From the NCBI RefSeq assembly GCF_900091705.1, contig NZ_LT594785.1, forward strand, positions 796,119 to 860,118: a stretch of 64,000 nucleotides of DNA, given 5' to 3'. Positions 1-8,802 of the stretch are shown one piece after another. Position numbers and translations under genes: made by a program. How positions within the stretch are numbered: the stretch's first letter is position 1; the number at the start of each line of letters is the position of its first letter. Under the pieces are notes generated by a model that did not search any database, was not told the DNA's origin, and worked only from the letters and a program-made list of their open reading frames with translations. The stretch comes from Clostridium mediterraneense. GTDB lineage: Bacteria > Bacillota > Clostridia > Clostridiales > Clostridiaceae.

Positions 1-876
1 CAAATGATAGGAAGAACACCAGGTAACATAGTAGCAATACGTCCATTAAGAAATGGTGTTATATCAGATTACGATGTAACAGAAAAAATGTTACAATATT
101 TTATTAAAAAAGGTATAGGTAAAAGTAAAGTTGCTGCGCCAAAAGTTATGATATGTATACCATCACAAGCTACAGAAGTTGAAAAAAGAGCTGTAATTGA
201 TGCAGCAAGAAATTCTGGAGCAAGAAGTGTTTATTTAGTTGAGGAACCTTTAGCAGCAGCTATAGGTGCAGGAATAGATATATCAATACCAAATGGACAT
301 ATGGTAGTTGATATTGGTGGAGGAACTTGTGATATAGCAGTTATATCTTTAGGTGGAATAGTTGTTAGATCATCCCTTAAGATAGCAGGAGATAGTTTTG
401 ATGATGCTATAATAAAATACATAAGAAATAATTATAAATTAATGATAGGTGAAAGAACAGCAGAAGAACTTAAAATAAAAGTAGGAGCTGCTATGGAAGG
501 CGTTAGAGATGAAAGCCTCACAATAAAGGGAAGAAATATGATAACAGGTTTACCAGATGAGGCTGTTATTTCAACTGAACATGTAAGAGAAGCAGTGGAA
601 GATTCAGTTAAACTTATAGCTGAAAGCTTACATTCAGTTTTAGAAAGAACACCACCAGAACTTGCTGCTGACATAATGGAAGAAGGAATACTTATGACAG
701 GAGGAGGAGCATTATTATATGGCTTAGATAAATTCCTAGAGTCAAAAACAGGAGTTGAAGTTAGAGTTGCTGAAGATGCAATAACTTGTGTTGCAGAGGG
801 AACAGGAAAAATTCTTGATGTACTTGATAAGCTTAATATAAATATGGATGCAGAAGAGGTAAATTTAATTAAATAG
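1..876 (+). CDS. mbl: MreB/Mbl-family actin-like protein (5' truncated by window edge)
   Basis: Bacterial actin homologue that forms membrane-associated filaments directing cylindrical wall synthesis. The frame is open from base 1 (first codon CAA, Gln), so roughly 50 N-terminal residues, including the phosphate-1 loop, lie outside the window. Visible are the phosphate-2 motif DIGGGTCDIAV, the stretch [11 protein letters not shown] and the adenosine-site MTGGGALLYG. The counterpart block [16 protein letters not shown] is also present in the full-length MreB at 39405-40430, so this genome carries at least two paralogues. The downstream yyaC and the absence of mreC/mreD suggest this is the Mbl-type copy that often sits next to spoIIID in clostridia. 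That subtype is an inference; family membership is certain. Confidence 0.9.
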   Translation, partial: QMIGRTPGNIVAIRPLRNGVISDYDVTEKMLQYFIKKGIGKSKVAAPKVMICIPSQATEVEKRAVIDAARNSGARSVYLVEEPLAAAIGAGIDISIPNGHMVVDIGGGTCDIAVISLGGIVVRSSLKIAGDSFDDAIIKYIRNNYKLMIGERTAEELKIKVGAAMEGVRDESLTIKGRNMITGLPDEAVISTEHVREAVEDSVKLIAESLHSVLERTPPELAADIMEEGILMTGGGALLYGLDKFLESKTGVEVRVAEDAITCVAEGTGKILDVLDKLNINMDAEEVNLIK

Positions 877-878
877 AT

Positions 879-913
879 AATAAAAGCACTAGATTGTTTC
901 TAGTGCTTTTATT
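879..913. terminator. Bidirectional terminator between mbl and yyaC
   Basis: Perfect 13-bp stem (879-891 with 901-913) around a 9-nt loop. There is a T-rich run on the plus side and an A-rich run upstream that becomes a U-run on the minus strand. It overlaps the yyaC stop codon, so it can serve both convergent genes. Confidence 0.8.
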
Positions 914-1442
914 ATTTTTGTATCTCTTTATTTAATATATAGGAAGTTAAAATGGAATTACTTATTACTTTAGCAATATCCATTATTAAATTGAGTCTAA
1001 TAGCCCTATTAGAGAAGAGATCTGATTTGCTTGAAGAATCTACAATACCTATTATAGAAATATTACCAACAGAAGGTAAGATTTTACCAACACCTTTACC
1101 TGGCTTTAATGGTTCATTTCTAACATGAATTTCACCGATAGATTTATTATCACCAAGACAAGCATCAATTGCTATTATAAAAGAATTGGGATGATTATTA
1201 TTAATTTTTTTTAATTCTGTATCAATATTCAATGCATGTATAGGTTCTTCTAAAGTTCCATAAAGAGGAAGTGGGAAATTTTTTTCTTTTAAAAGAGTTC
1301 CTACTAATGGACCAAGACAATCACCAATACACTTATCTGTCCCTATACATATAAATATTGAGTTATTTATATAATCCTTAAGAAAATGTGCAATTTCGAA
1401 ATAGGATAAAGTATCCTTATAGTATGTCTTTACTTTCTTCAA
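912..1442 (-). CDS. yyaC: Spore protein YyaC (DUF1256, GPR-related fold)
   Basis: Member of the DUF1256/YyaC family, made in sporulating cells and distantly related to the germination protease GPR and hydrogenase-maturation proteases. The precise substrate is not established. Recognisable blocks are IGTDKCIGDCLGP near the N-terminus, AIDACLGD in the middle, and PGKGVGKILPSVG with the GIVDSS strand towards the end. An ATG exists at 1460, but a strong GGGAGG sits between it and a TTG at 1442 with a spacing of about 7 nt. I therefore take TTG as the start, giving 176 residues. It converges on mbl and is divergent from the next gene. Family call is firm, start moderately so. Confidence 0.85.
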   Translation of the reverse strand: MKKVKTYYKDTLSYFEIAHFLKDYINNSIFICIGTDKCIGDCLGPLVGTLLKEKNFPLPLYGTLEEPIHALNIDTELKKINNNHPNSFIIAIDACLGDNKSIGEIHVRNEPLKPGKGVGKILPSVGNISIIGIVDSSSKSDLFSNRAIRLNLIMDIAKVISNSILTSYILNKEIQK

Positions 1443-1547
1443 AATCTCGCCTCCCTTCATAAATTTATATGATTATAAAAATGATTTTATAATTAGAATT
1501 AGTATATATTTAGAATATATTGTCAATATTGTAAAAGAGGTGATTAT

Positions 1548-2192
1548 ATGAAAAAGAAGTATTTATCAATTTTAGTTATATTATTAACTATGATTTTAGT
1601 TATATTTATGGTAAAAGGGAGTAGAAATGATGATGGATATATTATGGTTAAAAGTGATCAAGAAATTAAAAAAGAAGAAAAATTAGCTGATAGTTCTAAA
1701 ATAATTAATGAAAAAGAATTAGATAATTTTATTAGTGATCTAGAATCAAAAAATCATAATGAAGAAAATTTATCAAATGATAGTGGAGAGAAGATAAAAA
1801 AAGAAAATAATGATATTGAGTTTAAAAATACAATAACTAAGGAGCAAGCTTTAGAAGAAGATATTAATAGTATTAAAGAGATTGATAGTGAATATCAAAT
1901 TGATAAAAGTGATAATGAAACAAAAGAAGTAATATTTAAGGTAGACAAAGAAAAAATAATTTCTAAGATGACAAGTGAAGATAGAAAAACTTTAACAAGG
2001 ATGGTAAAAAAATTATCTATGTATGATTATGCTAGAATGATAAATACTATAAAAAATAATGGTGAAGAAGAAGCAGCATTAGATGTTTTAGAAATATTAA
2101 CAAAAAGATTGAATAATGAAGAGTATAATAAAATAAAAGGGATATTAGATCCATATATAAATATAGATTTATTAGAGGAGAAAAGTTTATAA
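1548..2192 (+). CDS. Membrane-anchored protein of unknown function
   Basis: A 214-residue protein not recognised as a known family. Residues 5-24 form one hydrophobic helix behind a KKK start, consistent with an uncleaved signal anchor and an extracytoplasmic body. No lipobox cysteine is present. Residues 30-130 are highly charged (Lys, Glu, Asp, Asn-rich) and probably extended or coiled. The last 75 residues look like a compact helical domain (KMTSEDRKTL, YARMINTIKNNG). RBS AAGAGGTGA lies 6 nt before the ATG. It diverges from yyaC, so a spore or cell-envelope role is possible but purely contextual. Confidence 0.7.
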   Translation: MKKKYLSILVILLTMILVIFMVKGSRNDDGYIMVKSDQEIKKEEKLADSSKIINEKELDNFISDLESKNHNEENLSNDSGEKIKKENNDIEFKNTITKEQALEEDINSIKEIDSEYQIDKSDNETKEVIFKVDKEKIISKMTSEDRKTLTRMVKKLSMYDYARMINTIKNNGEEEAALDVLEILTKRLNNEEYNKIKGILDPYINIDLLEEKSL

Positions 2193-2270
2193 AAAATTAA
2201 TTAAAAGAGAGAAATAAGAAGAAAATAAGAAAAATATAAATTTAATTTGTTTAAATGGAGAAATTTTAAC

Positions 2271-2299
2271 TTGAAATAAGTATCTGTTAGTTATATACT
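2271..2299 (+). promoter_or_regulatory. Sigma-A promoter for the tRNA cluster
   Basis: TTGAAA (2271-2276) and TATACT (2294-2299) separated by 17 nt, about 50 nt before the first tRNA. A 6-bp hairpin (2313-2318 with 2322-2327) lies in the leader. Confidence 0.65.
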
Positions 2300-2348
2300 A
2301 ATCCTTGTCAGTCAGAGAGATTCTCTGAAAGACATTAAAAAATAATAT

Positions 2349-2424
2349 GCTGATATGGCTCAATTGGCAGAGCAGCTGATTTGTAATCAGCAGGTTATCG
2401 GTTCAAGTCCGATTATCAGCTCCA
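2349..2424 (+). tRNA. tRNA-Thr (anticodon TGT), copy 1
   Basis: Complete 76-nt cloverleaf with encoded CCA. The acceptor GCTGATA pairs with TATCAGC, and the anticodon loop TTTGTAA carries TGT, reading ACA. The T-arm GGTTCAAGTCC is normal. First of a four-tRNA array Thr-Tyr-Thr-Tyr. Confidence 0.95.
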
Positions 2425-2429
2425 AATGT

Positions 2430-2515
2430 GGTGGGGTTCCCGAGTGGCCAAAGGGAACAGACTGTAAATCTGTCGTCGTATGACTTCGAAGGTTCGAATC
2501 CTTCTCCCACCACCA
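2430..2515 (+). tRNA. tRNA-Tyr (anticodon GTA), copy 1
   Basis: 86-nt class II tRNA with a long variable arm and encoded CCA. Anticodon loop CTGTAAA gives GTA. The acceptor stem is GGTGGGG with TCCCACC, closing with a G-T pair. Confidence 0.95.
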
Positions 2516-2550
2516 TTTAAATTTTAAAATATATAAACATCAGAGTATAT

Positions 2551-2626
2551 GCTGATATGGCTCAATTGGCAGAGCAGCTGATTTGTAATCAGCAGGTTAT
2601 CGGTTCAAGTCCGATTATCAGCTCCA
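2551..2626 (+). tRNA. tRNA-Thr (anticodon TGT), copy 2
   Basis: Identical in sequence to the Thr gene at 2349-2424, including the encoded CCA and the short spacer that follows. Part of a tandem duplication with a 202-nt period. Confidence 0.95.
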
Positions 2627-2631
2627 AATGT

Positions 2632-2717
2632 GGTGGAGTTCCCGAGTGGCCAAAGGGAACAGACTGTAAATCTGTCGTCGTATGACTTCGAAGGTTCGAA
2701 TCCTTCTTCCACCACCA
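2632..2717 (+). tRNA. tRNA-Tyr (anticodon GTA), copy 2
   Basis: 86-nt gene matching the Tyr gene at 2430-2515 except in the sixth acceptor pair, which is A2637-T2708 here and G2435-C2506 there. The change is compensated, so both genes fold normally. Confidence 0.95.
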
Positions 2718-2719
2718 GT

Positions 2720-2755
2720 ACAGACACTATAAAAATAGTGTCTGTTTATTTTTAG
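2720..2755 (+). terminator. Terminator of the tRNA array
   Basis: 11-bp stem (2720-2730 with 2735-2745), AAAA loop, then TTATTTTT. It starts 2 nt after the last encoded CCA. Confidence 0.85.
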
Positions 2756-2818
2756 AATTTTAAATGATAACATTTTGTAAACAATGTAACGAAAAAAAGT
2801 TTAGATAAAAAAATAGAA

Positions 2819-2976
2819 CTCTTATCCAGAGAGGTGGAGGGACAGGGCCCTATGAAACCCGGCAACCAGTTATATAAGACCACGGTGCCAATTCCTGCAA
2901 AGTATATCTTTGCGAGATAAGAGGAGATAGTAGCTTATAAGGCAAGTCTCTTCTTAGGAAGAGACTTATTTTTTTA
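2819..2976 (+). promoter_or_regulatory. SAM-I (S-box) riboswitch with terminator, controlling metK
   Basis: The aptamer spans 2819-2923 and has the S-box core AGGGACAGGGCCC, GAAACCCGGCAACC and GGTGCCAATTCCTGC. P1 pairs 2819-2826 with 2916-2923. The terminator is 2944-2952 with 2959-2967, followed by a run of seven T. An antiterminator is also visible: 2918-2927 can pair over 10 bp with 2947-2956, using the 3' strand of P1. High SAM should therefore stabilise P1, free the terminator and shut off SAM synthetase. This is standard S-box logic, read directly from complementarity. Confidence 0.95.
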
Positions 2977-2997
2977 TGTAAATTTAAATATATGAAT

Positions 2998-3044
2998 GAG
3001 AGGAGGAAGTTATTTAAATTTATTATTTAAATAACGATATAAGA
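2998..3044 (+). promoter_or_regulatory. Distant Shine-Dalgarno plus spacer hairpin at metK start
   Basis: The only strong Shine-Dalgarno before metK (AGGAGG, 3001-3006) is 38 nt from the ATG. Between them lies a perfect 11-bp hairpin, 3009-3019 with 3025-3035, loop TTATT. If folded, it would leave an effective spacing of about 11 nt. No in-frame ATG, GTG or TTG lies between the TAA at 3015 and the ATG. Confidence 0.6.
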
Positions 3045-4220
3045 ATGAGAAGATTATTTACATCAGAATCAGTAACAGAAGGACATCCAGATAAAATATG
3101 TGACCAAATTTCAGATGCGGTTTTAGATGCTATATTAGAAAAAGACCCACAAGCTAGAGTTGCTTGTGAAACAGCTGTAACAACAGGATTAGTTATGGTT
3201 ATGGGAGAAATTACAACAAATTGTTATGTTGATATTCCAAAGGTTGTTAGAAAAACAATAAAAGAAATCGGATATGATAGAGCTAAGTTTGGATTTGACT
3301 GTGATACATGTGCAGTAATGACAACAATAGATGAACAATCAAGAGATATTGCTATGGGAGTTGACGAAGCTCTTGAATCAAGAGAAGGTCAAAAAGATGA
3401 TAGTGAAGCAGTAGGAGCTGGAGACCAAGGAATGATGTTTGGTTTCGCTACAAATGAAACACCAGAATTTATGCCAGCACCAATAGCTATGGCTCACAGA
3501 TTATCAAGAAGATTATCAGAAGTTAGAAAAAATGGAACACTTCCATACTTAAGACCAGATGGTAAGACTCAAGTAACAGTAGAATATGAAAATGATAAGC
3601 CAGTAAGAATAGATACAATAGTTATCTCAACACAACATGGAGAAGATGTAAGTCAAGAACAAATCAGAGAAGATTTAATGGAACATGTAATTAAAGCAGT
3701 AATGCCAGCTGAATTATTAGATGATTCAACAAGATACTTCATCAACCCAACAGGAAGATTCGTTATTGGAGGACCTCAAGGAGATGCAGGTCTTACAGGA
3801 AGAAAGATCATCGTTGATACATACGGTGGATATGGAAGACACGGTGGTGGAGCTTTCTCAGGAAAAGATTCAACTAAGGTTGATAGATCAGCAGCTTATG
3901 CAGCAAGATGGGTAGCTAAGAATTTAGTTGCAGCTGGAGTTGCAGATAAGGCTGAAATCCAATTAGCATATGCTATAGGTGTTGCTAAACCAGTTTCAAT
4001 AGTTGTTGATACTTTCGGAACAGGAAAAATATCAGAAGAAAAGATAGTAGAAATAGTTGAAAAGGTATTTGACTTAAGACCAGGTGCTATCATAAATGAA
4101 TTAAACTTAAGAAGACCAATATACAAGCAAACAGCTGCATACGGTCACTTTGGAAGAACAGACGTAGAACTTCCATGGGAAAACTTAAGTAAGGTTGAAG
4201 AAATAAAGAAGCATCTTTAG
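3045..4220 (+). CDS. metK: S-adenosylmethionine synthetase
   Basis: Makes S-adenosylmethionine from methionine and ATP in the cytoplasm. At 391 residues it has the normal family length. Conserved blocks: [19 protein letters not shown] at the N-terminus (metal and ATP binding), [12 protein letters not shown] around residue 125, and the loop [18 protein letters not shown] with [12 protein letters not shown] after it. The start is fixed by the conserved [17 protein letters not shown] even though the usual Shine-Dalgarno spacing is missing. The gene is monocistronic: a SAM riboswitch lies upstream and a terminator downstream. Confidence 0.98.
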   Translation: MRRLFTSESVTEGHPDKICDQISDAVLDAILEKDPQARVACETAVTTGLVMVMGEITTNCYVDIPKVVRKTIKEIGYDRAKFGFDCDTCAVMTTIDEQSRDIAMGVDEALESREGQKDDSEAVGAGDQGMMFGFATNETPEFMPAPIAMAHRLSRRLSEVRKNGTLPYLRPDGKTQVTVEYENDKPVRIDTIVISTQHGEDVSQEQIREDLMEHVIKAVMPAELLDDSTRYFINPTGRFVIGGPQGDAGLTGRKIIVDTYGGYGRHGGGAFSGKDSTKVDRSAAYAARWVAKNLVAAGVADKAEIQLAYAIGVAKPVSIVVDTFGTGKISEEKIVEIVEKVFDLRPGAIINELNLRRPIYKQTAAYGHFGRTDVELPWENLSKVEEIKKHL

Positions 4221-4282
4221 TATAAAAGATTTATTAAAATAAATTTTATATCAACTAAAACTTAAATATAATTTTAAAATAG

Positions 4283-4320
4283 AAATGCACGATTTAAATT
4301 ATTAAATCGTGCATTTTTTA
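4283..4320. terminator. Bidirectional terminator metK/nagA
   Basis: 14-bp perfect stem (4283-4296 with 4303-4316), 6-nt loop, T-run into 4320. It abuts the nagA stop codon at 4321, so it can terminate both convergent genes. Confidence 0.85.
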
Positions 4321-5457
4321 TTAGTTTTGGTGAACTATTTTTCCGTTTACAAAAACTGATTTTATGTTTATATCTTCGTCGAATAATAATAGGTCAGCAT
4401 CAAATCCTTCTTTGATTTGACCTTTTCTATCATCAACTTTACAGAACTTAGCTCCATTGTATGAAGCCATTTTAACTACTTCATATAGTGGGTATTCTGA
4501 ATTTTTATATACATTTCTTACAGCATTATCAAGAGTTAAGACTGAACCAGCAAGAGCTCCATTTAAAAGTCTAGCAGCTCCATTTTCAACTATAACATCT
4601 TGACCACCAAGGCTATATTTTCCATCAGGCATACAACAAGCCATCATAGCATCAGTTACTAATAATACTTTATCTGTACCTTTTGCCTTATAAGCAATTC
4701 TAAGACTAGGATAAGCTATGTGTATTCCATCTGAAATAGTTTCTGTCGTTATATCTGAATCAAGAACAGCACCTACAACACCAGGTTCTCTATGTGCTAG
4801 AGGAGTCATTGCATTAAATAAGTGAGTTGCATGTGAACATCCACATTTAATACCTTCCATTGCTTGTTCATAATTAGCCTTTGTATGTCCTATTGATACT
4901 ACTATTCCTTTAGAGGATAGATATTTTGTAAGTTCTTTAGCACCATCTACTTCTGGAGCAAGAGTTATTGAAGTAACGGCGTCTTCGCAATCACCTACTA
5001 TTTTATTGAAGTTTTCTATTGATGGAGGTATTAAGAAATTTGGGTTTTGAGCCCCTATAGCATTACTGTTTATAAATGGTCCTTCAAGGTGGGCACCAAG
5101 TACATTAGCTCCGTCTGTTCCGTTTAATTTAGCTTCTTTTATAACTTTCATTGATTTTCTTATATCATCAGCTGCGACAGTCATTGTTGTTGGTGTAAAT
5201 GAAGTTGTCCCTCTTTTTACGATAACTTTAGCAATTTCATTTATTGCTTCAAATGTTCCGTCCATAGTATCATGTCCACCAGCTCCATGGATGTGAACAT
5301 CTATAAATCCTGGTGAAAGATAAAGTTCATTTGCATCTATAACATTATCATCTGTAGGGTTAGCTGGATTGATTTCTTTTATTTTTCCATTTTCAATTAA
5401 AACAGAGCCATTTTCAATTCTATCTAAATATATGATATTACAATTTTTAATTAACAT
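4321..5457 (-). CDS. nagA: N-acetylglucosamine-6-phosphate deacetylase
   Basis: Converts GlcNAc-6-phosphate to glucosamine-6-phosphate and acetate, feeding wall-sugar recycling and amino-sugar catabolism. It is a 378-residue amidohydrolase. Visible are the metal motif VHIHGAGGHDTMD (around residue 56), the catalytic-side LEGPFIN, the metal histidines in SIGHTKA and CSHATHLFNAM, and the catalytic Asp in LVTDAM. RBS AGGAGG is 8 nt from the ATG. It is a lone gene here, without nagB or a PTS component next to it. It diverges from recD2. Confidence 0.95.
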   Translation of the reverse strand: MLIKNCNIIYLDRIENGSVLIENGKIKEINPANPTDDNVIDANELYLSPGFIDVHIHGAGGHDTMDGTFEAINEIAKVIVKRGTTSFTPTTMTVAADDIRKSMKVIKEAKLNGTDGANVLGAHLEGPFINSNAIGAQNPNFLIPPSIENFNKIVGDCEDAVTSITLAPEVDGAKELTKYLSSKGIVVSIGHTKANYEQAMEGIKCGCSHATHLFNAMTPLAHREPGVVGAVLDSDITTETISDGIHIAYPSLRIAYKAKGTDKVLLVTDAMMACCMPDGKYSLGGQDVIVENGAARLLNGALAGSVLTLDNAVRNVYKNSEYPLYEVVKMASYNGAKFCKVDDRKGQIKEGFDADLLLFDEDINIKSVFVNGKIVHQN

Positions 5458-5568
5458 AGAAAAACCTCCTAATTCTATATAAATATATTTATATTTATAT
5501 ATTAATCCATCTTAACTAATTTAGTCAATTTATTAATATTTATAAAAATGATTTAAAATTATTAAATA

Positions 5569-5577
5569 TGTTATAAT
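5569..5577 (+). promoter_or_regulatory. Extended -10 promoter for recD2
   Basis: TGTTATAAT (an extended -10, TGnTATAAT) lies about 34 nt before the recD2 start. No good -35 is present at 17-18 nt upstream, as is usual for extended -10 promoters. Confidence 0.45.
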
Positions 5578-5610
5578 CATAATAATAAAAATTATTATTA
5601 GGAGCTAAAA

Positions 5611-7869
5611 ATGGACGAATTAAATGGTATTGTAGAAAGTATTGTATTTAAAAGTGAAGATACAGGATATACAGTCATAAAGTTTAGGCAAAATAATGAA
5701 GTGCATACTGCGGTTGGAGCGGTCCCTCAGTTGAAAGAAGGTCAGAATTTAAAAATTAGAGGTCAGTGGGGTTCACATCCTCAATTTGGAAGACAATTTA
5801 AAATAGAAGAATTTGAAGAAATTTTACCTACATCAGCTGAAGGGATTGAAAGATACCTATCTTCAGGAGTTATACATGGAATAGGTCCTGTAACTGCAAA
5901 AAAAATAGTATCTAAGTTTGGAGATAAAACTTTAGAAATATTAGATAATGATATAAATAAGTTAAAAGAGATTGAAGGGATAGGTAAAAAAAAGCTTGAA
6001 ATAATCATAGATTCTTATAATGAGCAGAAAGAATTAAAAAATATTTCTATATTTCTACAAGAGCATGGACTTAGTATAAATCAATGCTTAAAAATTTATA
6101 AAAAATATGGAGCTATGTCTGTAGATGTTGTTAAGGAGAATCCTTATACATTATCTGATGAGATAAGTGGGATAGGGTTTAAAACTGCTGATAGAATAGC
6201 AAAATCATTAGGTATAGAAGAAGATTCAGATTTTAGAGTTCAAAGTGGATTAAAATATATAATAAATAATTTTTGTGCTGCTGGAAATACATATATGCCT
6301 AAGGATGAATTAGTTAAAGAGGCTTCAGAAGTTCTTGGTGTTGATAGAAAAATAGTTGAGCAAAATATTATAAATGCTAGTCTTGATAATAGAATACGAC
6401 TTGAAATGTTAGAAAATCATGAAGGGGTATTTACTATACCATATTATTATAGTGAGCTTGGTATAACTAATAGAATCTTAACTTTAGCTATAGGTAATTT
6501 TCAAAATATAAATGTAGATATAGAGGATTTAATTACAAAGTTTGAGAGTGAGAATAAGATAAATTTTGCAGTTTCACAAAAAGAGGCTATCCTAGGAGCT
6601 TTCCAAAATGGGATAGAAATTATAACTGGAGGGCCTGGAACAGGTAAGACTACTATAATTAAGGCTATAATTGATATTTTTGAAAAGTGTTCTATGAAGG
6701 TAGTTTTAGGAGCACCTACTGGTAGAGCAGCCAAGAGAATGTCAGAATCAACAGGTAGAGAAGCGAAAACTATACATAGACTTTTAGATATGGGAATATC
6801 AGATGATGAAGAAGAAAAAGTGTTCCAAAAAACTGATACAGAGCCAATAGATGCTGATGTTGTTATTATAGATGAGGCTTCTATGATTGATGTAGCTCTT
6901 ATGAATAATCTTTTAAAGGCTATAAAGGTTGGTACTAGGCTTATAATAGTTGGAGACGTAGATCAATTACCTTCAGTTGGTGCAGGGAATGTTCTTAGTG
7001 ATTTAATTGAAAGTAATTTTACTAAGGTTGTTAGACTTGGTGAAATTTTTAGACAGGGTAAAGAAAGTATGATAGTTGTAAATGCCCATAAAATTAATAA
7101 AGGTGAAATGCCTATTTTAAATGAAAAAGGAAAAGACTTTTTCTTTGTAAGAGAAGAAAGTCAAGATAGGATGGTAAAAACTATTGTTGATCTAATAAAT
7201 ACTAGACTTCCTAAGTTTAATAAGAATTGGGATAAGTATAAAGATATACAAATACTTGCTCCAATGAAAAAGGGGAATCTTGGAGTTATGAATTTAAATC
7301 AAAAGCTTCAAGAAGTTCTTAATGAGAAGAAACCTTATAAAACAGAAAGAGAGTTTAGGGACATCACTTTTAGAGAAGGTGATAAGGTTATGCAAATTAA
7401 AAATAATTATACCTTAAAATGGACTAGAGTAGCTGGAATTGGTGATAATGAAGGTGAGGGAGTTTTTAATGGGGATATGGGATTTATAGAATCAATAAAT
7501 AATGAAGATAAAACTTTAACTGTTATTTTTGATGATGAAAGAAGAGTTGTTTATGATTTTGTATTTCTTGATGAGTTAGAACTTGCATATGCTATTACTA
7601 TACATAAAAGTCAGGGAAGTGAATTTCCAGTAGTTATAATTCCAGTTTATATGGGAGCACCATTCCTTATGAATAGAAATCTTTTATATACAGGTATAAC
7701 AAGAGCAAAACAAATGGTAGTAATAGCAGGATTCCCTAAAGCTCTTAAGTATATGGTTGATAATACTAGAAGTATGGAAAGATATTCGTCACTTAAATGG
7801 AGAATAAAAGAAATAATAAAAAATGATGCTTTTGAAGATGGAAAGAAGATAGAGGAAAACGAAGAGTAG
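5611..7869 (+). CDS. recD2: RecD2-type ATP-dependent DNA helicase
   Basis: RecBC-independent 5'-3' superfamily 1B helicase for DNA repair and fork maintenance. It has 752 residues, typical of RecD2. The N-terminal OB-like region is followed by helix-hairpin-helix repeats (GIGPVTAKKIV, GIGKKKLEII, GIGFKTADRIA at about 95-210). Walker A GGPGTGKTT is at 340-348, then APTGRAAKRM, Walker B VVIIDEASM, the GDVDQLPSVGAGNVL motif and the C-terminal HKSQGSEFPVV and LLYTGITRAK motifs. RBS AGGAG lies 5 nt upstream. The next two genes follow with short gaps and may be cotranscribed. Confidence 0.95.
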   Translation: MDELNGIVESIVFKSEDTGYTVIKFRQNNEVHTAVGAVPQLKEGQNLKIRGQWGSHPQFGRQFKIEEFEEILPTSAEGIERYLSSGVIHGIGPVTAKKIVSKFGDKTLEILDNDINKLKEIEGIGKKKLEIIIDSYNEQKELKNISIFLQEHGLSINQCLKIYKKYGAMSVDVVKENPYTLSDEISGIGFKTADRIAKSLGIEEDSDFRVQSGLKYIINNFCAAGNTYMPKDELVKEASEVLGVDRKIVEQNIINASLDNRIRLEMLENHEGVFTIPYYYSELGITNRILTLAIGNFQNINVDIEDLITKFESENKINFAVSQKEAILGAFQNGIEIITGGPGTGKTTIIKAIIDIFEKCSMKVVLGAPTGRAAKRMSESTGREAKTIHRLLDMGISDDEEEKVFQKTDTEPIDADVVIIDEASMIDVALMNNLLKAIKVGTRLIIVGDVDQLPSVGAGNVLSDLIESNFTKVVRLGEIFRQGKESMIVVNAHKINKGEMPILNEKGKDFFFVREESQDRMVKTIVDLINTRLPKFNKNWDKYKDIQILAPMKKGNLGVMNLNQKLQEVLNEKKPYKTEREFRDITFREGDKVMQIKNNYTLKWTRVAGIGDNEGEGVFNGDMGFIESINNEDKTLTVIFDDERRVVYDFVFLDELELAYAITIHKSQGSEFPVVIIPVYMGAPFLMNRNLLYTGITRAKQMVVIAGFPKALKYMVDNTRSMERYSSLKWRIKEIIKNDAFEDGKKIEENEE

Positions 7870-7881
7870 AGGGGGATTAAA

Positions 7882-8802
7882 GTGATAAAGCAGGATTATT
7901 ATTTATGCGATATTTTTAAAGGATTAAAAACTATAAGAAATGTTCTAGGTTCAGGGAATAACTTGATTAATGTTATTATGGAACCTTATAAATCTAAAGA
8001 AATAATAGAAATGTTTATAGAAGAGAATAAGCATAAAAGTATATTATATTTAAGCTTTAAAAAATCAAAATTAGATAGTAATTTAGCTTGTGATACCTTA
8101 TTGTTTGATAGTTTTATGAATATTACAAAAGTATATGATTTTGTAATAATAGATGATATTAGTTTTTATTCTAATTATAATATTTCAGCACTTATAGAGC
8201 TTGCTAACTCTATTTATAAGAATACAAAAAATATTATTATATTTGCAATAGATATTGTATTTGAGAATACAGCTAATATATTTATAACTACACAAACTAA
8301 GGAAACTCATTTTAAGGAACCAAGAGTTATAGTAAGTAGATTTGATCTTAGGAGAACTATACCATCTATATTTTATAGTTATTTAGAATGGTTTTATCAT
8401 AATGGAGAAAATGTACTTATATATGTAGAAAAAGAAAAAGAACAGGGAATATATGGAAAGTTTATTGAGTTTAAGAAAGAATTTATAGATATGAATGTAA
8501 TTCTTTTTAAGGGTAATACAAATAATTTATTAACCCAGCTTGATAAAAATAAAAAGACAATAATTATTAATAGTAATATTCAAGGTATCATAGATAATAT
8601 AAGAAATACAAATGTAATTTTATATAATGACAGTAAGAAGTTTTTTTACTATAAAGAGATAGTTTTTTTATGTGGAAGATATTCAACTTTAACAGAAAAA
8701 AAGGAGTTAATACTTCTTAGTAAAAAAGAAAGTATCAATATAGATAGGGCAAGAGGTAAGGCAAGACTTTATAATCAAATTGCTTGGGGGGATGAAAAAT
8801 AA
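7882..8802 (+). CDS. Degenerate ComFA-like protein (helicase motifs lost)
   Basis: A 306-residue protein starting at GTG behind GGGGGA, directly before comFC, where comFA normally lies. By eye it aligns with ComFA over most of its length. NVLGSGNNLI occupies the Walker A position without the Lys-Thr. DFVIIDDISFY replaces the IIDE Walker B. IIIFAID stands where SATP should be. The C-terminus KEIVFLCGRYSTLTEKKELILLS mirrors the family's QIAGRxGR segment. The N-terminal zinc-finger region of ComFA is absent. The frame is intact, so it is a diverged and probably non-ATPase protein, or a relic. Similarity is an inference from motif order and position; other recognisable function is lacking. Confidence 0.55.
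   Translation: MIKQDYYLCDIFKGLKTIRNVLGSGNNLINVIMEPYKSKEIIEMFIEENKHKSILYLSFKKSKLDSNLACDTLLFDSFMNITKVYDFVIIDDISFYSNYNISALIELANSIYKNTKNIIIFAIDIVFENTANIFITTQTKETHFKEPRVIVSRFDLRRTIPSIFYSYLEWFYHNGENVLIYVEKEKEQGIYGKFIEFKKEFIDMNVILFKGNTNNLLTQLDKNKKTIIINSNIQGIIDNIRNTNVILYNDSKKFFYYKEIVFLCGRYSTLTEKKELILLSKKESINIDRARGKARLYNQIAWGDEK

Noticed and set aside
2193-2348. T-box leader upstream of the tRNA array
   Set aside because: There is no T-box core sequence and no aminoacyl-tRNA synthetase or amino-acid gene downstream; a plain promoter explains the region.
2992-3033. Short leader peptides (12 codons) before metK
   Set aside because: The two ATGs at 2992 and 2996 have no Shine-Dalgarno of their own, and the AGGAGG lies inside them, not before them.
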